A DNA stretch of 64,000 nucleotides from Pseudomonas turukhanskensis. GTDB lineage: Bacteria; Pseudomonadota; Gammaproteobacteria; Pseudomonadales; Pseudomonadaceae. A program made the position numbers and the translations under genes. The notes beneath the pieces were generated by a model that saw only the letters and a list, made by a program, of their open reading frames with translations, ran no database searches and was not told the DNA's origin. Positions 18,938-27,036 of the stretch are shown piece by piece. Positions within the stretch are counted from its first letter, which is position 1, and each line of letters begins with the position of its first letter. Location of the stretch: positions 240,705 to 304,704 of the forward strand of contig NZ_BSFN01000006.1 of the NCBI RefSeq assembly GCF_027922365.1, in the 5' to 3' direction.

Positions 18938-19432
18938 TTACTCCGAAATAAAATCGCCGGGAATTATCTCGCCATTTCGTTCCAGGTGCACGCTCGGGCC
19001 GAATATCACCCCGGTATCGGCTACGCCGTAGAAACGGTAGCGGATCGGCTTGTCGTGGTTTTCCAGCATTTTGGCGATGGGCCGAAGGTTGCGCCAGAGG
19101 TTGGTACGCAGCGGAATCTTCAGGGTGCGGTGGCCGTTGGCAGGCACCGTGGCCCACACGTCCGACTCGCCATCGGCCAGCTTGATGTCGTTGAGGTAGA
19201 GGCTGAAGGTCAGGCCGCGAATGGGCAGGTCGCTGTCGTTGGGGTTGTCCAGGCGCAGGTGCAGCACAAATTCCTGCTCGGTGAGCTTGGCTTTGACCAC
19301 ATCCACTTTCTGCAGGCGGACGGTTGGGTCCTGCAGGTCGCCGGCAAACCACGAACACCCGCTCAAGCCTGAAAACAGGCCGAGCAGAAGTAACATCGCA
19401 ATGTGTGTGGTGCGCGTGGCGTGCTGCCGCAT
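18938..19432 (-). CDS. LEA14-like lipoprotein
   Basis: A 164-residue protein with a signal peptide and lipobox LSGC (about residues 23-26), so probably membrane-anchored in the periplasm. The mature part resembles LEA type 2 / WHy immunoglobulin-like domains: [26 protein letters not shown], quoted here as VRLQKVDVV and [10 protein letters not shown], is the typical first strand pair. Function unknown; LEA14-type bacterial lipoproteins are linked to stress in general terms. First gene of a two-gene operon with the His-rich SEC-C protein. Confidence 0.75.
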   Translation of the reverse strand: MRQHATRTTHIAMLLLLGLFSGLSGCSWFAGDLQDPTVRLQKVDVVKAKLTEQEFVLHLRLDNPNDSDLPIRGLTFSLYLNDIKLADGESDVWATVPANGHRTLKIPLRTNLWRNLRPIAKMLENHDKPIRYRFYGVADTGVIFGPSVHLERNGEIIPGDFISE

Positions 19433-19559
19433 GGCGTACTCCTTGTGGCCCGAGTGTGTCGCAACCCGCAGCCTTCGGGCAACCTGTTGTTTATGTAAAA
19501 AAATCTACGCCATACTTGAAGCTCAATCGCACAGGACTGACTCGCACAGGAGAGCACCC

Positions 19560-20120
19560 ATGAGCCGCTACGAGATTGCCTTCTCCGGACAATTGGTGCC
19601 CGGTGCCCAGTTGGACCTGGTGAAAGCCAATATGGCCAAGCTGTTCCAGGCCGATGCCCAACGCATTGCCTTGCTGTTCTCCGGCCGGCGCCTGGTGATC
19701 AAGAACAACCTCGACGAAGCCGGTGCCGAAAAATACCGCGCGACGCTGGAGCGAGCCGGCGCGCTGGTCGAAGTCTGCGACATGGATGCGGTGGAAATCG
19801 AAGAAGTGGAGATGGCGCCGCCGCCCCCTTACGAGCCGCCTGCACCAACTCCAGTCGCAGCCGCCATCGGCGGCGCGCCCAAGCCCTTGGTGGTGGCCCC
19901 GCGCGATGAATACATGGCCGCCTTCAGTGATGTGGAGGCGCCAGACTTCGGCATCGCGCCGGTGGGCGTCGATTTGCAGGACGAGAGGCCAGAACCGGCG
20001 CCGCCAAAGGTCGACCTCAGCCAATTCAGCCTGGCGCCGGCGGGCAGTGATATGGGCCAGGCCAAGGCCGCGCCGGCAGGGCCTGCGCCGGATATCTCGC
20101 ACTTGAAGTTGCAGGAATAA
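19560..20120 (+). CDS. conserved hypothetical protein with Pro-rich C-terminal half
   Basis: A 186-residue protein without signal peptide or membrane segment. Residues 1-75 form a compact alpha/beta-looking domain (YEIAFSGQLVPGAQL, RRLVIKNNLDEAGAEKY). The rest is rich in Pro, Ala and acidic residues and looks disordered, with short repeats of DLSQFSLAP type ending DISHLKLQE. ATG at 19560 follows CAGGAG; the open frame upstream to 19221 overlaps the divergent lipoprotein. I do not recognise a function. Confidence 0.75.
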   Translation: MSRYEIAFSGQLVPGAQLDLVKANMAKLFQADAQRIALLFSGRRLVIKNNLDEAGAEKYRATLERAGALVEVCDMDAVEIEEVEMAPPPPYEPPAPTPVAAAIGGAPKPLVVAPRDEYMAAFSDVEAPDFGIAPVGVDLQDERPEPAPPKVDLSQFSLAPAGSDMGQAKAAPAGPAPDISHLKLQE

Positions 20121-20158
20121 AAAATGCCGGCTGGGGATATTGTCGCGCAGCCTTCAAT

Positions 20159-20240
20159 ATTCTGGATCCCCGCCTTCACGGGGATGACGACAATCTTACC
20201 TCTACCACCGTCGTCCCCGCGCAGGCGGGGACCCAGAATC
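20159..20240. repeat. inverted-repeat element, CCGTCATCCC / CCAGAAT family (copy 2)
   Basis: ATTCTGGATCCCCGCC-GGGGATGACG and CCGTCGTCCCCGCG-CGGGGACCCAGAAT face each other between convergent genes. Arms carry GGGG where copy 1 has TGGG. Confidence 0.85.
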
Positions 20241-20254
20241 TAAAGCTGGAATAC

Positions 20255-20740
20255 CTAAACAAACCCCGCGCAACACTTCTTGAACTTCAACCCGCCGCCA
20301 CACGGGCATGGGTCGTTGCGCGTCGCCTTCAATGGCACCGTGCTGTCGATGAAGTACCAGCGCCCACCGTTCTGCACAAATCCCGACCGCTCGCGATGGG
20401 CGTGCTCGCCGTTCTCGTCATGCCAGCGCGCCGTGAAGGTGACGAAGGCATGCTCCGGCTTGCCGCCATGCACTTCCGCGCCTTCCACTTCTAGCCCCAG
20501 CCAGGTGCTCTGCGCACTCCAGACTTGCATGGCCACGGTGTCCAATTCGGCTTGCTGAGCGGGCAGGGTGGTGGCTTTGAGGTAGTCGATCTTGCCCAGC
20601 ACGTAAGCGCTGTAGCGCGAGCGCATCAGGGTTTCCGCGCTCGGCGCCGGGGTGCCGTCGTGGTAGTGGCCGCAGCACGCGCTGAGCAGATTGCCGCTGC
20701 CGCAAGGGCAGGCTGTTTCGGGGCTGGATGAAGGAGGCAT
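20255..20740 (-). CDS. YchJ family protein
   Basis: A 161-residue protein with two SEC-C zinc motifs, [15 protein letters not shown] at the N-terminus and [15 protein letters not shown] at the C-terminus, around an NTF2-like domain with [13 protein letters not shown]. This is the UPF0225/YchJ arrangement. The role is not firmly known. The ATG at 20740 is five bases after the upstream stop and gives the family N-terminus; a GTG at 20752 is possible. Confidence 0.9.
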   Translation of the reverse strand: MPPSSSPETACPCGSGNLLSACCGHYHDGTPAPSAETLMRSRYSAYVLGKIDYLKATTLPAQQAELDTVAMQVWSAQSTWLGLEVEGAEVHGGKPEHAFVTFTARWHDENGEHAHRERSGFVQNGGRWYFIDSTVPLKATRNDPCPCGGGLKFKKCCAGFV

Positions 20741-20745
20741 TGTGG

Positions 20746-21243
20746 CTACCACCAGTACTTACCGAAGTTTTGCGGGTTGGCCCAGAACTTGGCGTTGAGC
20801 CAGTCCGGCACCTGTTTGTATTCGCGCAGGTCGTAGGTGAACAGGGTCAGCACCTGCTCGTCGCGCTTGAAGCGCTCGCTGGCTTGCAGGGCCAGCGCGT
20901 AAAGGTCGGTGTCGTGTAGGCCGCAGGCGGGCAAGTCGACCAGAACAGCCAGGCGACTGGCATTGAGATTGCGGATGCCGCCCAGCAGTTCCAGGCCGTT
21001 GCGTTTGGGCAGGTGCTCCAGACAGTCGGCGATCAGTGCCAGGTCATAGCGTTGCGCGGCCAGTTCAGCCGGTAGCGGGCCGGCCGGGGCGAAAGCGCAG
21101 ACGCTGTCCGGGTGCGCCTGTTGAAAGGCCTGCACAGCGGGGAAATCCACGGCGCCGACCACCAGCAAGCGCGCCGGTGCGTAGCGATCCAGAAGCGCGG
21201 CCACGGCTTGTTGCGGCGTGCGCGCAGAAAAACTTTCAGTCAT
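20746..21243 (-). CDS. conserved hypothetical protein (DUF6231-like)
   Basis: A 165-residue cytoplasmic protein. [15 protein letters not shown] and [26 protein letters not shown] look like a degenerate Rossmann-fold methyltransferase core (strand 1 and the post-strand-4 segment), but no clear SAM-binding GxGxG is present. It ends [24 protein letters not shown]. It is the first gene of a pair with ychJ. The same order is recalled in P. aeruginosa next to an OmpA-like gene. Function unknown. Confidence 0.7.
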   Translation of the reverse strand: MTESFSARTPQQAVAALLDRYAPARLLVVGAVDFPAVQAFQQAHPDSVCAFAPAGPLPAELAAQRYDLALIADCLEHLPKRNGLELLGGIRNLNASRLAVLVDLPACGLHDTDLYALALQASERFKRDEQVLTLFTYDLREYKQVPDWLNAKFWANPQNFGKYWW

Positions 21244-21374
21244 CGAAAATCCTCGAACAGGAGCGACAAGCCTAGCTTGATGCAGCGATATGGCCTAGTG
21301 CTGGCGGATTCTAAAACCGCCGTCTTTAATCCCTAAGTGTCGGTTTACGCCGATCCCCTGAGGAGACTGTGCAT

Positions 21375-22073
21375 ATGAGCATTAAACGGACTGCAGTACC
21401 CCTGATCTTGTTGAGTACATTATTGACCGGCTGCGCCGGGTTACAGAAAACCGATTGGCCAACCTGTGCAGCGGTTGGTGGTGTGGGTGGCGCCGCGTTG
21501 GGTGCCATTGAAAGTTCGTCCTGGGCTGGCTGGGGCGCATTAGGTGGCGCCGCGTTGGCAGCCGGGTATTGCTGGAGCCATGGCGACGGCGATGAAGACG
21601 GTGATGGCGTGCCGGATAGCCGCGACAAGTGCCCGGGCACTCCGCCAGGCACCCGTGTGGACGCCAATGGTTGCCCGCCTCCAGCGGTAATTGAAGAAGT
21701 GCAAGAGCAAGTGGTGGTGGTTGAAGATGAAGTGATCGTGGTGCGTGATGTGCTGTTCGAGTTTGACTCGGCCAAGCTCACCGCTACCGATAAAACCAAA
21801 CTCGACACCATTGCTACCCGCCTAAAAAATGAAGCGCCGAACGCCAAGCTGACCGTTAGCGGGCACACCGATAGCGTCGGTTCGGACGCCTACAACCAGA
21901 AACTGTCGGAACGCCGCGCGCAGTCTGTGGCGGACTATCTGGTGGCCAATGGCGTGTCGCCAAATAACGTCGTAGATGTGGTCGGTGCCGGTGAAAGCGT
22001 GCCTGTGGCGGATAACAAAACCGCCGATGGCCGTCAGCTGAACCGTCGCGTGGAAATCAAGATTCACCGTTAA
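21375..22073 (+). CDS. OmpA-family lipoprotein with TSP3-type repeat
   Basis: A 232-residue protein with lipobox LLTGC, so an outer-membrane lipoprotein. Residues about 25-70 are glycine-rich with hydrophobic stretches. A thrombospondin-3-type acidic segment (GDEDGDGVPDSRDKCPGTPPG) can bind calcium, and the OmpA C-terminal domain (about 118-232) holds LTVSGHTDSVGSDAYNQKLSERR and the peptidoglycan-contact NRRVEIKI; motifs here are given in abbreviated form. ATG at 21375 follows AGGAGA. A hairpin GTGCCCTG/CAGGGCAC lies 20 bases after the stop. Tandem with a paralogue. Confidence 0.85.
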   Translation: MSIKRTAVPLILLSTLLTGCAGLQKTDWPTCAAVGGVGGAALGAIESSSWAGWGALGGAALAAGYCWSHGDGDEDGDGVPDSRDKCPGTPPGTRVDANGCPPPAVIEEVQEQVVVVEDEVIVVRDVLFEFDSAKLTATDKTKLDTIATRLKNEAPNAKLTVSGHTDSVGSDAYNQKLSERRAQSVADYLVANGVSPNNVVDVVGAGESVPVADNKTADGRQLNRRVEIKIHR

Positions 22074-22215
22074 TCCCCGCGTCAAATACTGTGCCCTGTA
22101 GGTTGCAGGGCACGGTATGCGGGCCTCGACGATAAAATAATGACAACCCTATTGAACAAGGCTGGTCTTTACTTCTGGTGTCGGCACTCGCCGACGACTC
22201 AGGAGACTTACAAAA

Positions 22216-22878
22216 ATGCCAACCCTAACCATGCGGGTAACGGTACCCCTACTTCTCTTGGTCAGCAGTGTTCTATCTGGTTGCTCGTCGACTTCAAGTA
22301 ACGGAGACGCCCCGCTCAACCAGGGGAACTGGCCCTTTTGCACCGTATTCGGTCTGATCTGCTATGCACTTGATGGCGACGATGATTCCGATGGCGTGCA
22401 TGACCGACGCGATGTATGCGCCGACACTCCAGCCAATACCCCGGTCAACAACAGTGGTTGTCCACTGCCGCAGTACCCGGTAGCCGCCGCAGCGCCGCCT
22501 CCGGAACCCGCACCTGAACCAACTAAAACCGAAACCATCGTGCTTAGCGACGCTGGCGATGTGCTGTTTGCGTTCGACAAGTCCGATTTGAGCGAAAGCG
22601 CCAAGGCCTCGTTGACCGAAATCAGCCAACGCCTGAAGGGCTCCACCCTGACCAGCGTGCAGGTGGCCGGCCATACCGACAGCAAAGGCTCGGATGCCTA
22701 CAACCAGAAACTGTCGGAACGCCGAGCGCACAGCGTGGCAACCTTCCTTGGCGCCGAGGGCATACCCGCCGAGAAGGTGTCTGAAGTGGGTTATGGTGAA
22801 AGTCAGCCGGTCGCCGATAACGGCACCGATGAGGGCCGCGCGCAGAACCGCCGTGTGGAGTTGCACGTCACCCACTAG
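22216..22878 (+). CDS. OmpA-family lipoprotein, tandem paralogue
   Basis: A 220-residue lipoprotein (lipobox VLSGC). A short TSP3-like acidic stretch DGDDDSDGVHDRRDVC is followed by a Pro-rich linker and an OmpA C-terminal domain with VAGHTDSKGSDAYNQKLSE and NRRVELHV, nearly identical to the upstream gene in this part. Upstream leaders also match, which points to tandem duplication followed by divergence of the N-terminal half. It should tether the outer membrane to peptidoglycan. A strong terminator follows. Confidence 0.85.
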   Translation: MPTLTMRVTVPLLLLVSSVLSGCSSTSSNGDAPLNQGNWPFCTVFGLICYALDGDDDSDGVHDRRDVCADTPANTPVNNSGCPLPQYPVAAAAPPPEPAPEPTKTETIVLSDAGDVLFAFDKSDLSESAKASLTEISQRLKGSTLTSVQVAGHTDSKGSDAYNQKLSERRAHSVATFLGAEGIPAEKVSEVGYGESQPVADNGTDEGRAQNRRVELHVTH

Positions 22879-22900
22879 GGCTGCGGCCTTGCTGACACCC

Positions 22901-22933
22901 AACGGAGGCCCTTGAGCCTCCGTTGTTTTTTTA
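22901..22933 (+). terminator. intrinsic terminator after the tandem OmpA genes
   Basis: AACGGAGGC-CCTTGA-GCCTCCGTT followed by GTTTTTTT. Confidence 0.92.
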
Positions 22934-23007
22934 TCGGTACGCGGGTTTCAGTTACACGCAAAAAGAGTAAGGTGCGCGACGACCAAAAATAAAAAGGGGG
23001 CAGTGGC

Positions 23008-23373
23008 ATGAAGGTGTTTTTGCAGGTGGGGAAAACCGCCGTCGCGGTGTTCTGGGTGCTGGTGCTCGTTAACCTGATTACCCCGCTGAACAAACCAGTG
23101 GACTTGCTCCTCGATGTGCTTGGCGCACTGGTGCTATTGGCCCATGTGGTGGAGCTGGGGCTGTTTGGCAATCGCTTGCGTGGCCTGCCGAACGTGAATC
23201 TGCACCGCGTGCAAGTGCTGCTGTTCGGTATTTTCCATCTGTATGGCCTGGCCGAGCCCGCGCCGGCCGAGGTGGCTGAGCCCGTACCTGAAACCTTGGC
23301 CGAACCGATTGCCGAAGTGATTGCCCAGGCACCCGAGGCAGCCAACGACGCTACGCAGGTGCAACATGCATAA
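23008..23373 (+). CDS. DUF1145 family membrane protein
   Basis: A 121-residue protein with two membrane segments (about 9-27 and 33-52), KPVDLLLDVLGALVLLAHVVE being the DUF1145 core (quoted in part: KPVDLLLDVLG). The C-terminal 45 residues are a Pro/Glu/Ala repeat (EPxxExxAEP) and probably disordered. The next gene starts eight bases before its stop, so the two are coupled. Function unknown. Confidence 0.8.
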   Translation: MKVFLQVGKTAVAVFWVLVLVNLITPLNKPVDLLLDVLGALVLLAHVVELGLFGNRLRGLPNVNLHRVQVLLFGIFHLYGLAEPAPAEVAEPVPETLAEPIAEVIAQAPEAANDATQVQHA

Positions 23374-24145
23374 GCGCCTGCTCGCCGGTTTTGCCGTGCC
23401 GTTGTTGCTGATCAGCACCCTGGCGCAGGCCGATGTTGAAGTGAACGTGGCCTCCAACTCACTGCTGCGCTTGCCCACGGCTACCAGCACGTTGCTGCTG
23501 GACCGTCTGACCATTGCCGACTCGGCCACTCTGGTGGTGCCGCCCACCGTCACTGAAATCCGCGTGGGTGAACTGCGCATGGGCCGCGACGCCCATATCG
23601 CCATTGCCCCCAGCCCCGAGCCGTTCCGCCTGGAGGCTCGTAGTGGCGAGCTGGTCACCGGCGCCCATATCAACGCCCGCGGCGCCAGCGGCAGCTTTGA
23701 AAAACCGGCGACCCCCGGCCGTAACCTGAGCTTGCGGTTTGAGCAGGTCCAAGTGGGTGAGCTGACCATCGATGTGCGCGGCGGTATCGGCGCGCCGGGT
23801 TACCAAGGCCTGGATGGCGCCGACGGCAAACGCCCCGGCTGCACGTGGGGCCAGGCCGAGCCGGGTTACGACGGCCAGAACGGCGGCAACGGTCAGGCCG
23901 GCGCATCCGGCGGCCAGGTGCGTCTGGAAGTGCCGGCTAGCGTGGCCGAGAACCTGATTACCGTGAAAGTTGACGGTGGCGTGGGCGGTGCAGCGGGGGA
24001 CGCTGGCAAAGGCGGGCAGGGCGGCAAGTCGAAAGGCTGCCTGGTGTACCGCGCCGATGGCGCCAAGGCGGGTAAGCCAGGGCAAGCCGGGCAACCGGGC
24101 GGCAATGGCAGCGCCGGTAGTTTCAATCTGGTACGCATACCGTAG
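23366..24145 (+). CDS. secreted collagen-like glycine-rich protein
   Basis: A 259-residue protein with a signal peptide (cleavage near LAQA, about residue 21). Residues 22-120 look like an all-beta stalk. The remainder has Gly-X-Y-like runs: GIGAPGYQGLDGADGKRPG, GYDGQNGGNGQAGASGG and AGKPGQAGQPGGNGSAG, with two Cys in the middle that could form a disulfide. It overlaps the DUF1145 gene by eight bases. The TAG stop lies inside a REPIN. Bacterial collagen-like proteins often act at surfaces, but no anchor is seen here. Confidence 0.75.
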   Translation: MHKRLLAGFAVPLLLISTLAQADVEVNVASNSLLRLPTATSTLLLDRLTIADSATLVVPPTVTEIRVGELRMGRDAHIAIAPSPEPFRLEARSGELVTGAHINARGASGSFEKPATPGRNLSLRFEQVQVGELTIDVRGGIGAPGYQGLDGADGKRPGCTWGQAEPGYDGQNGGNGQAGASGGQVRLEVPASVAENLITVKVDGGVGGAAGDAGKGGQGGKSKGCLVYRADGAKAGKPGQAGQPGGNGSAGSFNLVRIP

Positions 24146-24255
24146 GGCGAATATCCGCTTGCGGATATCCGCCGTTGCGATTTCGGCCTCTGGAAGATGG
24201 CCGTCTTTCGCCCCCGTGTATTGGCGGATATCGCCCGTGGCGATATTCGCCCTAC
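24142..24255. repeat. GTAG-bounded REPIN, GTAGGGCGAATATC family (copy 4)
   Basis: Left arm GTAGGGCGAATATCCGC-GCGGATATCCGCCG, a 54-base spacer longer than in other copies, right arm TGGCGGATATCGCC-GGCGATATTCGCCCTAC. The TAG of the left GTAG ends the collagen-like gene. Confidence 0.92.
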
Positions 24256-24267
24256 GCTGGTGCTCGG

Positions 24268-24732
24268 TCAGAACGTGGCGCGCGTAGCCGCAACGGCCAC
24301 CACTGCCATCCCGATCAACAGATTAAACCCCACCAAACGACGAATCTTGCCCAGCACAGCGCCGCCCGCCGGCCAGTCTTCAGCAGCAATCGCGCGTTTG
24401 AGCTCGGGCAACTGCAACGCCTGAATGCGGATAAACAGCGCCACCATCGCCAGGTACAGACCCATCATCACCTGCACGTACTTGGGCGCTGTCTCGAAAC
24501 CGCCAAAATGCAGCTGTAGCATGCCCACGCCGCTGATCGGCAATATCAGCACGCACACCCATACAAATAGAAAGAAGCGGGGAAAAACCTGGCCCCACAA
24601 CCGCAGGCGTGCCGGGGGTTCCAGGGCAATAACGGCCACCGGGCGCAGCACCATCCAGGCGAAGAACATGCCGCCCACCCAGACAACGGCAGCCAAAACA
24701 TGCAGGGCGTAGAGCAGGGCATATACAGTCAT
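24268..24732 (-). CDS. CopD-domain membrane protein
   Basis: A 154-residue integral membrane protein with four predicted helices. LHVLAAVVWVGGMFFAW (about residues 10-26) carries the His and Trp-Gly pattern of the CopD superfamily. It is a stand-alone single domain, as in YqfA/PA1045-like proteins rather than the copper-uptake CopD itself. Divergent from dinG with 100 bases between starts. Substrate unknown. Confidence 0.8.
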   Translation of the reverse strand: MTVYALLYALHVLAAVVWVGGMFFAWMVLRPVAVIALEPPARLRLWGQVFPRFFLFVWVCVLILPISGVGMLQLHFGGFETAPKYVQVMMGLYLAMVALFIRIQALQLPELKRAIAAEDWPAGGAVLGKIRRLVGFNLLIGMAVVAVAATRATF

Positions 24733-24832
24733 TCACAATCTCCGGTCGGCGGTTAGCAAAACGCGCGCTATCATAGCCGCCCAGTTTGACCACTGAAAAT
24801 TTATCCAGCCCGCTTACCTCGCAGAACCCTCC

Positions 24833-26977
24833 GTGCTCAGTACCGAAATCAAGTCCCAGATCCAGGGCGCCTATTCCCGCTTTCTCGAAGCCAAAGGGCT
24901 GAAGCCTCGCTATGGCCAGCGTTTGATGATCGCCGAGATCGCCAAGGTGTTAGGCACCATCAAGGTCGACGACGAAGGCCGGCGCAGCAGCGACCCGGCG
25001 GTTGTGGCGGTGGAAGCGGGCACCGGTACCGGCAAGACGGTCGCCTACAGCCTGGCCACCATTCCCCTGGCCAAGGCCGCCGGCAAACGCCTGGTGATCG
25101 CCACGGCCACCGTGGCGCTGCAAGAGCAGATCGTGTTCAAGGATTTGCCCGAGGTGATGCGCAACAGTGGCCTGAACTTTACCTTTGGCCTGGCCAAGGG
25201 GCGCGGCCGCTACCTGTGCCTGTCCAAGCTGGACATTCTGATGCAGGAGGGCGAATCGCAAAACGCCACAGCGGCGTTGTTCGAGGAAGAAGGCTTCAAG
25301 ATCGAAGTCGACCAGGGCAACCAGAAGCTCTACACCCAGATGGTGGAAAAGCTCGCCGGCGGTAAATGGGACGGCGACCGCGACAGCTGGTCCGAAGCCC
25401 TGGAGGACGCCGATTGGGCGCGTCTGACCACCGACCACAGCCAGTGCACCAACCGCCATTGCCCGAACTTTCAGACCTGCGCCTTTTACAAGGCCCGTGA
25501 AGGCATGGGCAAGGTGGACGTTATCGTCACCAACCACGACATGGTGCTGGCCGACCTGGCCCTCGGCGGCGGCGCCGTTTTGCCCGACCCGCGCGACACC
25601 CTGTACGTGTTCGACGAAGGTCACCACCTGCCCGACAAGGCCATTGGTCACTTCGCCCATTACACCCGCCTGCGCTCCACCGCCGACTGGCTGGAGCTGA
25701 CGGCCAAGAACCTGACCAAGCTACTGGCGCAGAACCCCTTGCCGGGCGACCTCGGCCGTCTGATCGAGCAGGTGCCGATTCTGGCCCGGGAAATTCGCAC
25801 CCAGCAGCAATTCATGTTCAACGCCTGCGAGCAACTGGCCGATTTCAAGGCCGGCGAAGACATGGAAGGCCGCGAGCGCCCGCGTCACCGGTTTGTTGGC
25901 GGCGTGGTGCCCGAGCACCTTACCGAAATGGGCCTGGAGCTGAAGAAAGGCTTCTCGCGCCTGACGGATCTCTTTACCGGCCTGACCGAGCTGCTGAAAA
26001 AGTCCATGGACGGCGAAGCCTCCATCGGCATCGCCAGCCACCAGGCCGAAGAGTGGTACCCGCTATTCGGCAGCCTGCTGGCCCGCGCTCAGGGCAACTG
26101 GGAACTGTGGCTGGCTTTCACCGCCGAAGACCCTGAGGAAAGCCCGCCCATGGCGCGATGGCTGACCCTGGCAGAAGGCGGCGCGATGTTCGATATCGAA
26201 GTGAACGCCAGCCCGATCCTGGCCGCCGAAACCCTGCGGCGCAATCTATGGAACGTCGCCTACGGCGCGCTGGTGACCTCGGCTACCTTGACCGCCCTCG
26301 GTACGTTCGACCGTTTCCGCATGCGCGCCGGCCTGCCGAAAGTGGCGGTGACCGCTGTCGTACCCAGCCCGTTTCACCATTCCGATGCCGGCGTGCTGCG
26401 GGTGCCAGACCTCAAGGCCGACCCCCGTGACGCCGCCGCCCACACCGCCGCGATCATTCGTGAGCTGCCGGGTTTGGTGGAAGGCTCACGCGGCACGCTG
26501 GTGCTCTTCTCCTCGCGCAAACAAATGCAGGACGTGTTCGACGGTGTCGACCGCGAGTGGCGCAAGCGCGTGTTTATTCAAGGCAACCTGTCCAAGCAGG
26601 AGACCCTCAACAAACACAAAGCCCGGGTCGATGACGGCGAGTCCAGCGTGCTGTTCGGCCTGGCCAGCTTTGCCGAAGGGGTGGACCTGCCCGGCGCTTA
26701 CTGCGAACACGTGGTGATCGCCAAGATTCCCTTTGCCGTGCCGGATGACCCGGTGGAAGCGGCGCTGGCCGAATGGATCGAGGCGCGTGGTGGCAACCCG
26801 TTTATGGAAATCGCCGTGCCGGATGCTTCACTGCGTCTGGTGCAGGCCTGCGGTCGCCTGCTGCGTACCGAGGCCGATCGCGGCACTATTACGCTTTTGG
26901 ATCGACGCGTTGTAACCCAGCGCTACGGCAAGGCGATTCTCAACGCCTTGCCACCGTTTCGCCGAGAAATTACTTAA
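24833..26977 (+). CDS. dinG: ATP-dependent DNA helicase DinG
   Basis: XPD-like superfamily 2 iron-sulfur helicase of 714 residues acting on R-loops and other structures in DNA repair. Walker A is EAGTGTGKT (about residues 60-68) and the DEGHH box is near 261. The Fe-S cysteines appear as GRGRYLCLSK followed by CTNRHCPNFQTC. C-terminal motif VI is VQACGRLLRTEADRG. Start is GTG; no ATG lies nearby. It is often LexA-controlled in enterobacteria; no SOS box is evident here. Confidence 0.95.
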   Translation: MLSTEIKSQIQGAYSRFLEAKGLKPRYGQRLMIAEIAKVLGTIKVDDEGRRSSDPAVVAVEAGTGTGKTVAYSLATIPLAKAAGKRLVIATATVALQEQIVFKDLPEVMRNSGLNFTFGLAKGRGRYLCLSKLDILMQEGESQNATAALFEEEGFKIEVDQGNQKLYTQMVEKLAGGKWDGDRDSWSEALEDADWARLTTDHSQCTNRHCPNFQTCAFYKAREGMGKVDVIVTNHDMVLADLALGGGAVLPDPRDTLYVFDEGHHLPDKAIGHFAHYTRLRSTADWLELTAKNLTKLLAQNPLPGDLGRLIEQVPILAREIRTQQQFMFNACEQLADFKAGEDMEGRERPRHRFVGGVVPEHLTEMGLELKKGFSRLTDLFTGLTELLKKSMDGEASIGIASHQAEEWYPLFGSLLARAQGNWELWLAFTAEDPEESPPMARWLTLAEGGAMFDIEVNASPILAAETLRRNLWNVAYGALVTSATLTALGTFDRFRMRAGLPKVAVTAVVPSPFHHSDAGVLRVPDLKADPRDAAAHTAAIIRELPGLVEGSRGTLVLFSSRKQMQDVFDGVDREWRKRVFIQGNLSKQETLNKHKARVDDGESSVLFGLASFAEGVDLPGAYCEHVVIAKIPFAVPDDPVEAALAEWIEARGGNPFMEIAVPDASLRLVQACGRLLRTEADRGTITLLDRRVVTQRYGKAILNALPPFRREIT

Positions 26978-27036
26978 GACAGCATCAAATTCGAAGTCTG
27001 CTGTCTATTGGCTGGTTGTTTAGGAGAGCCCGTCAC

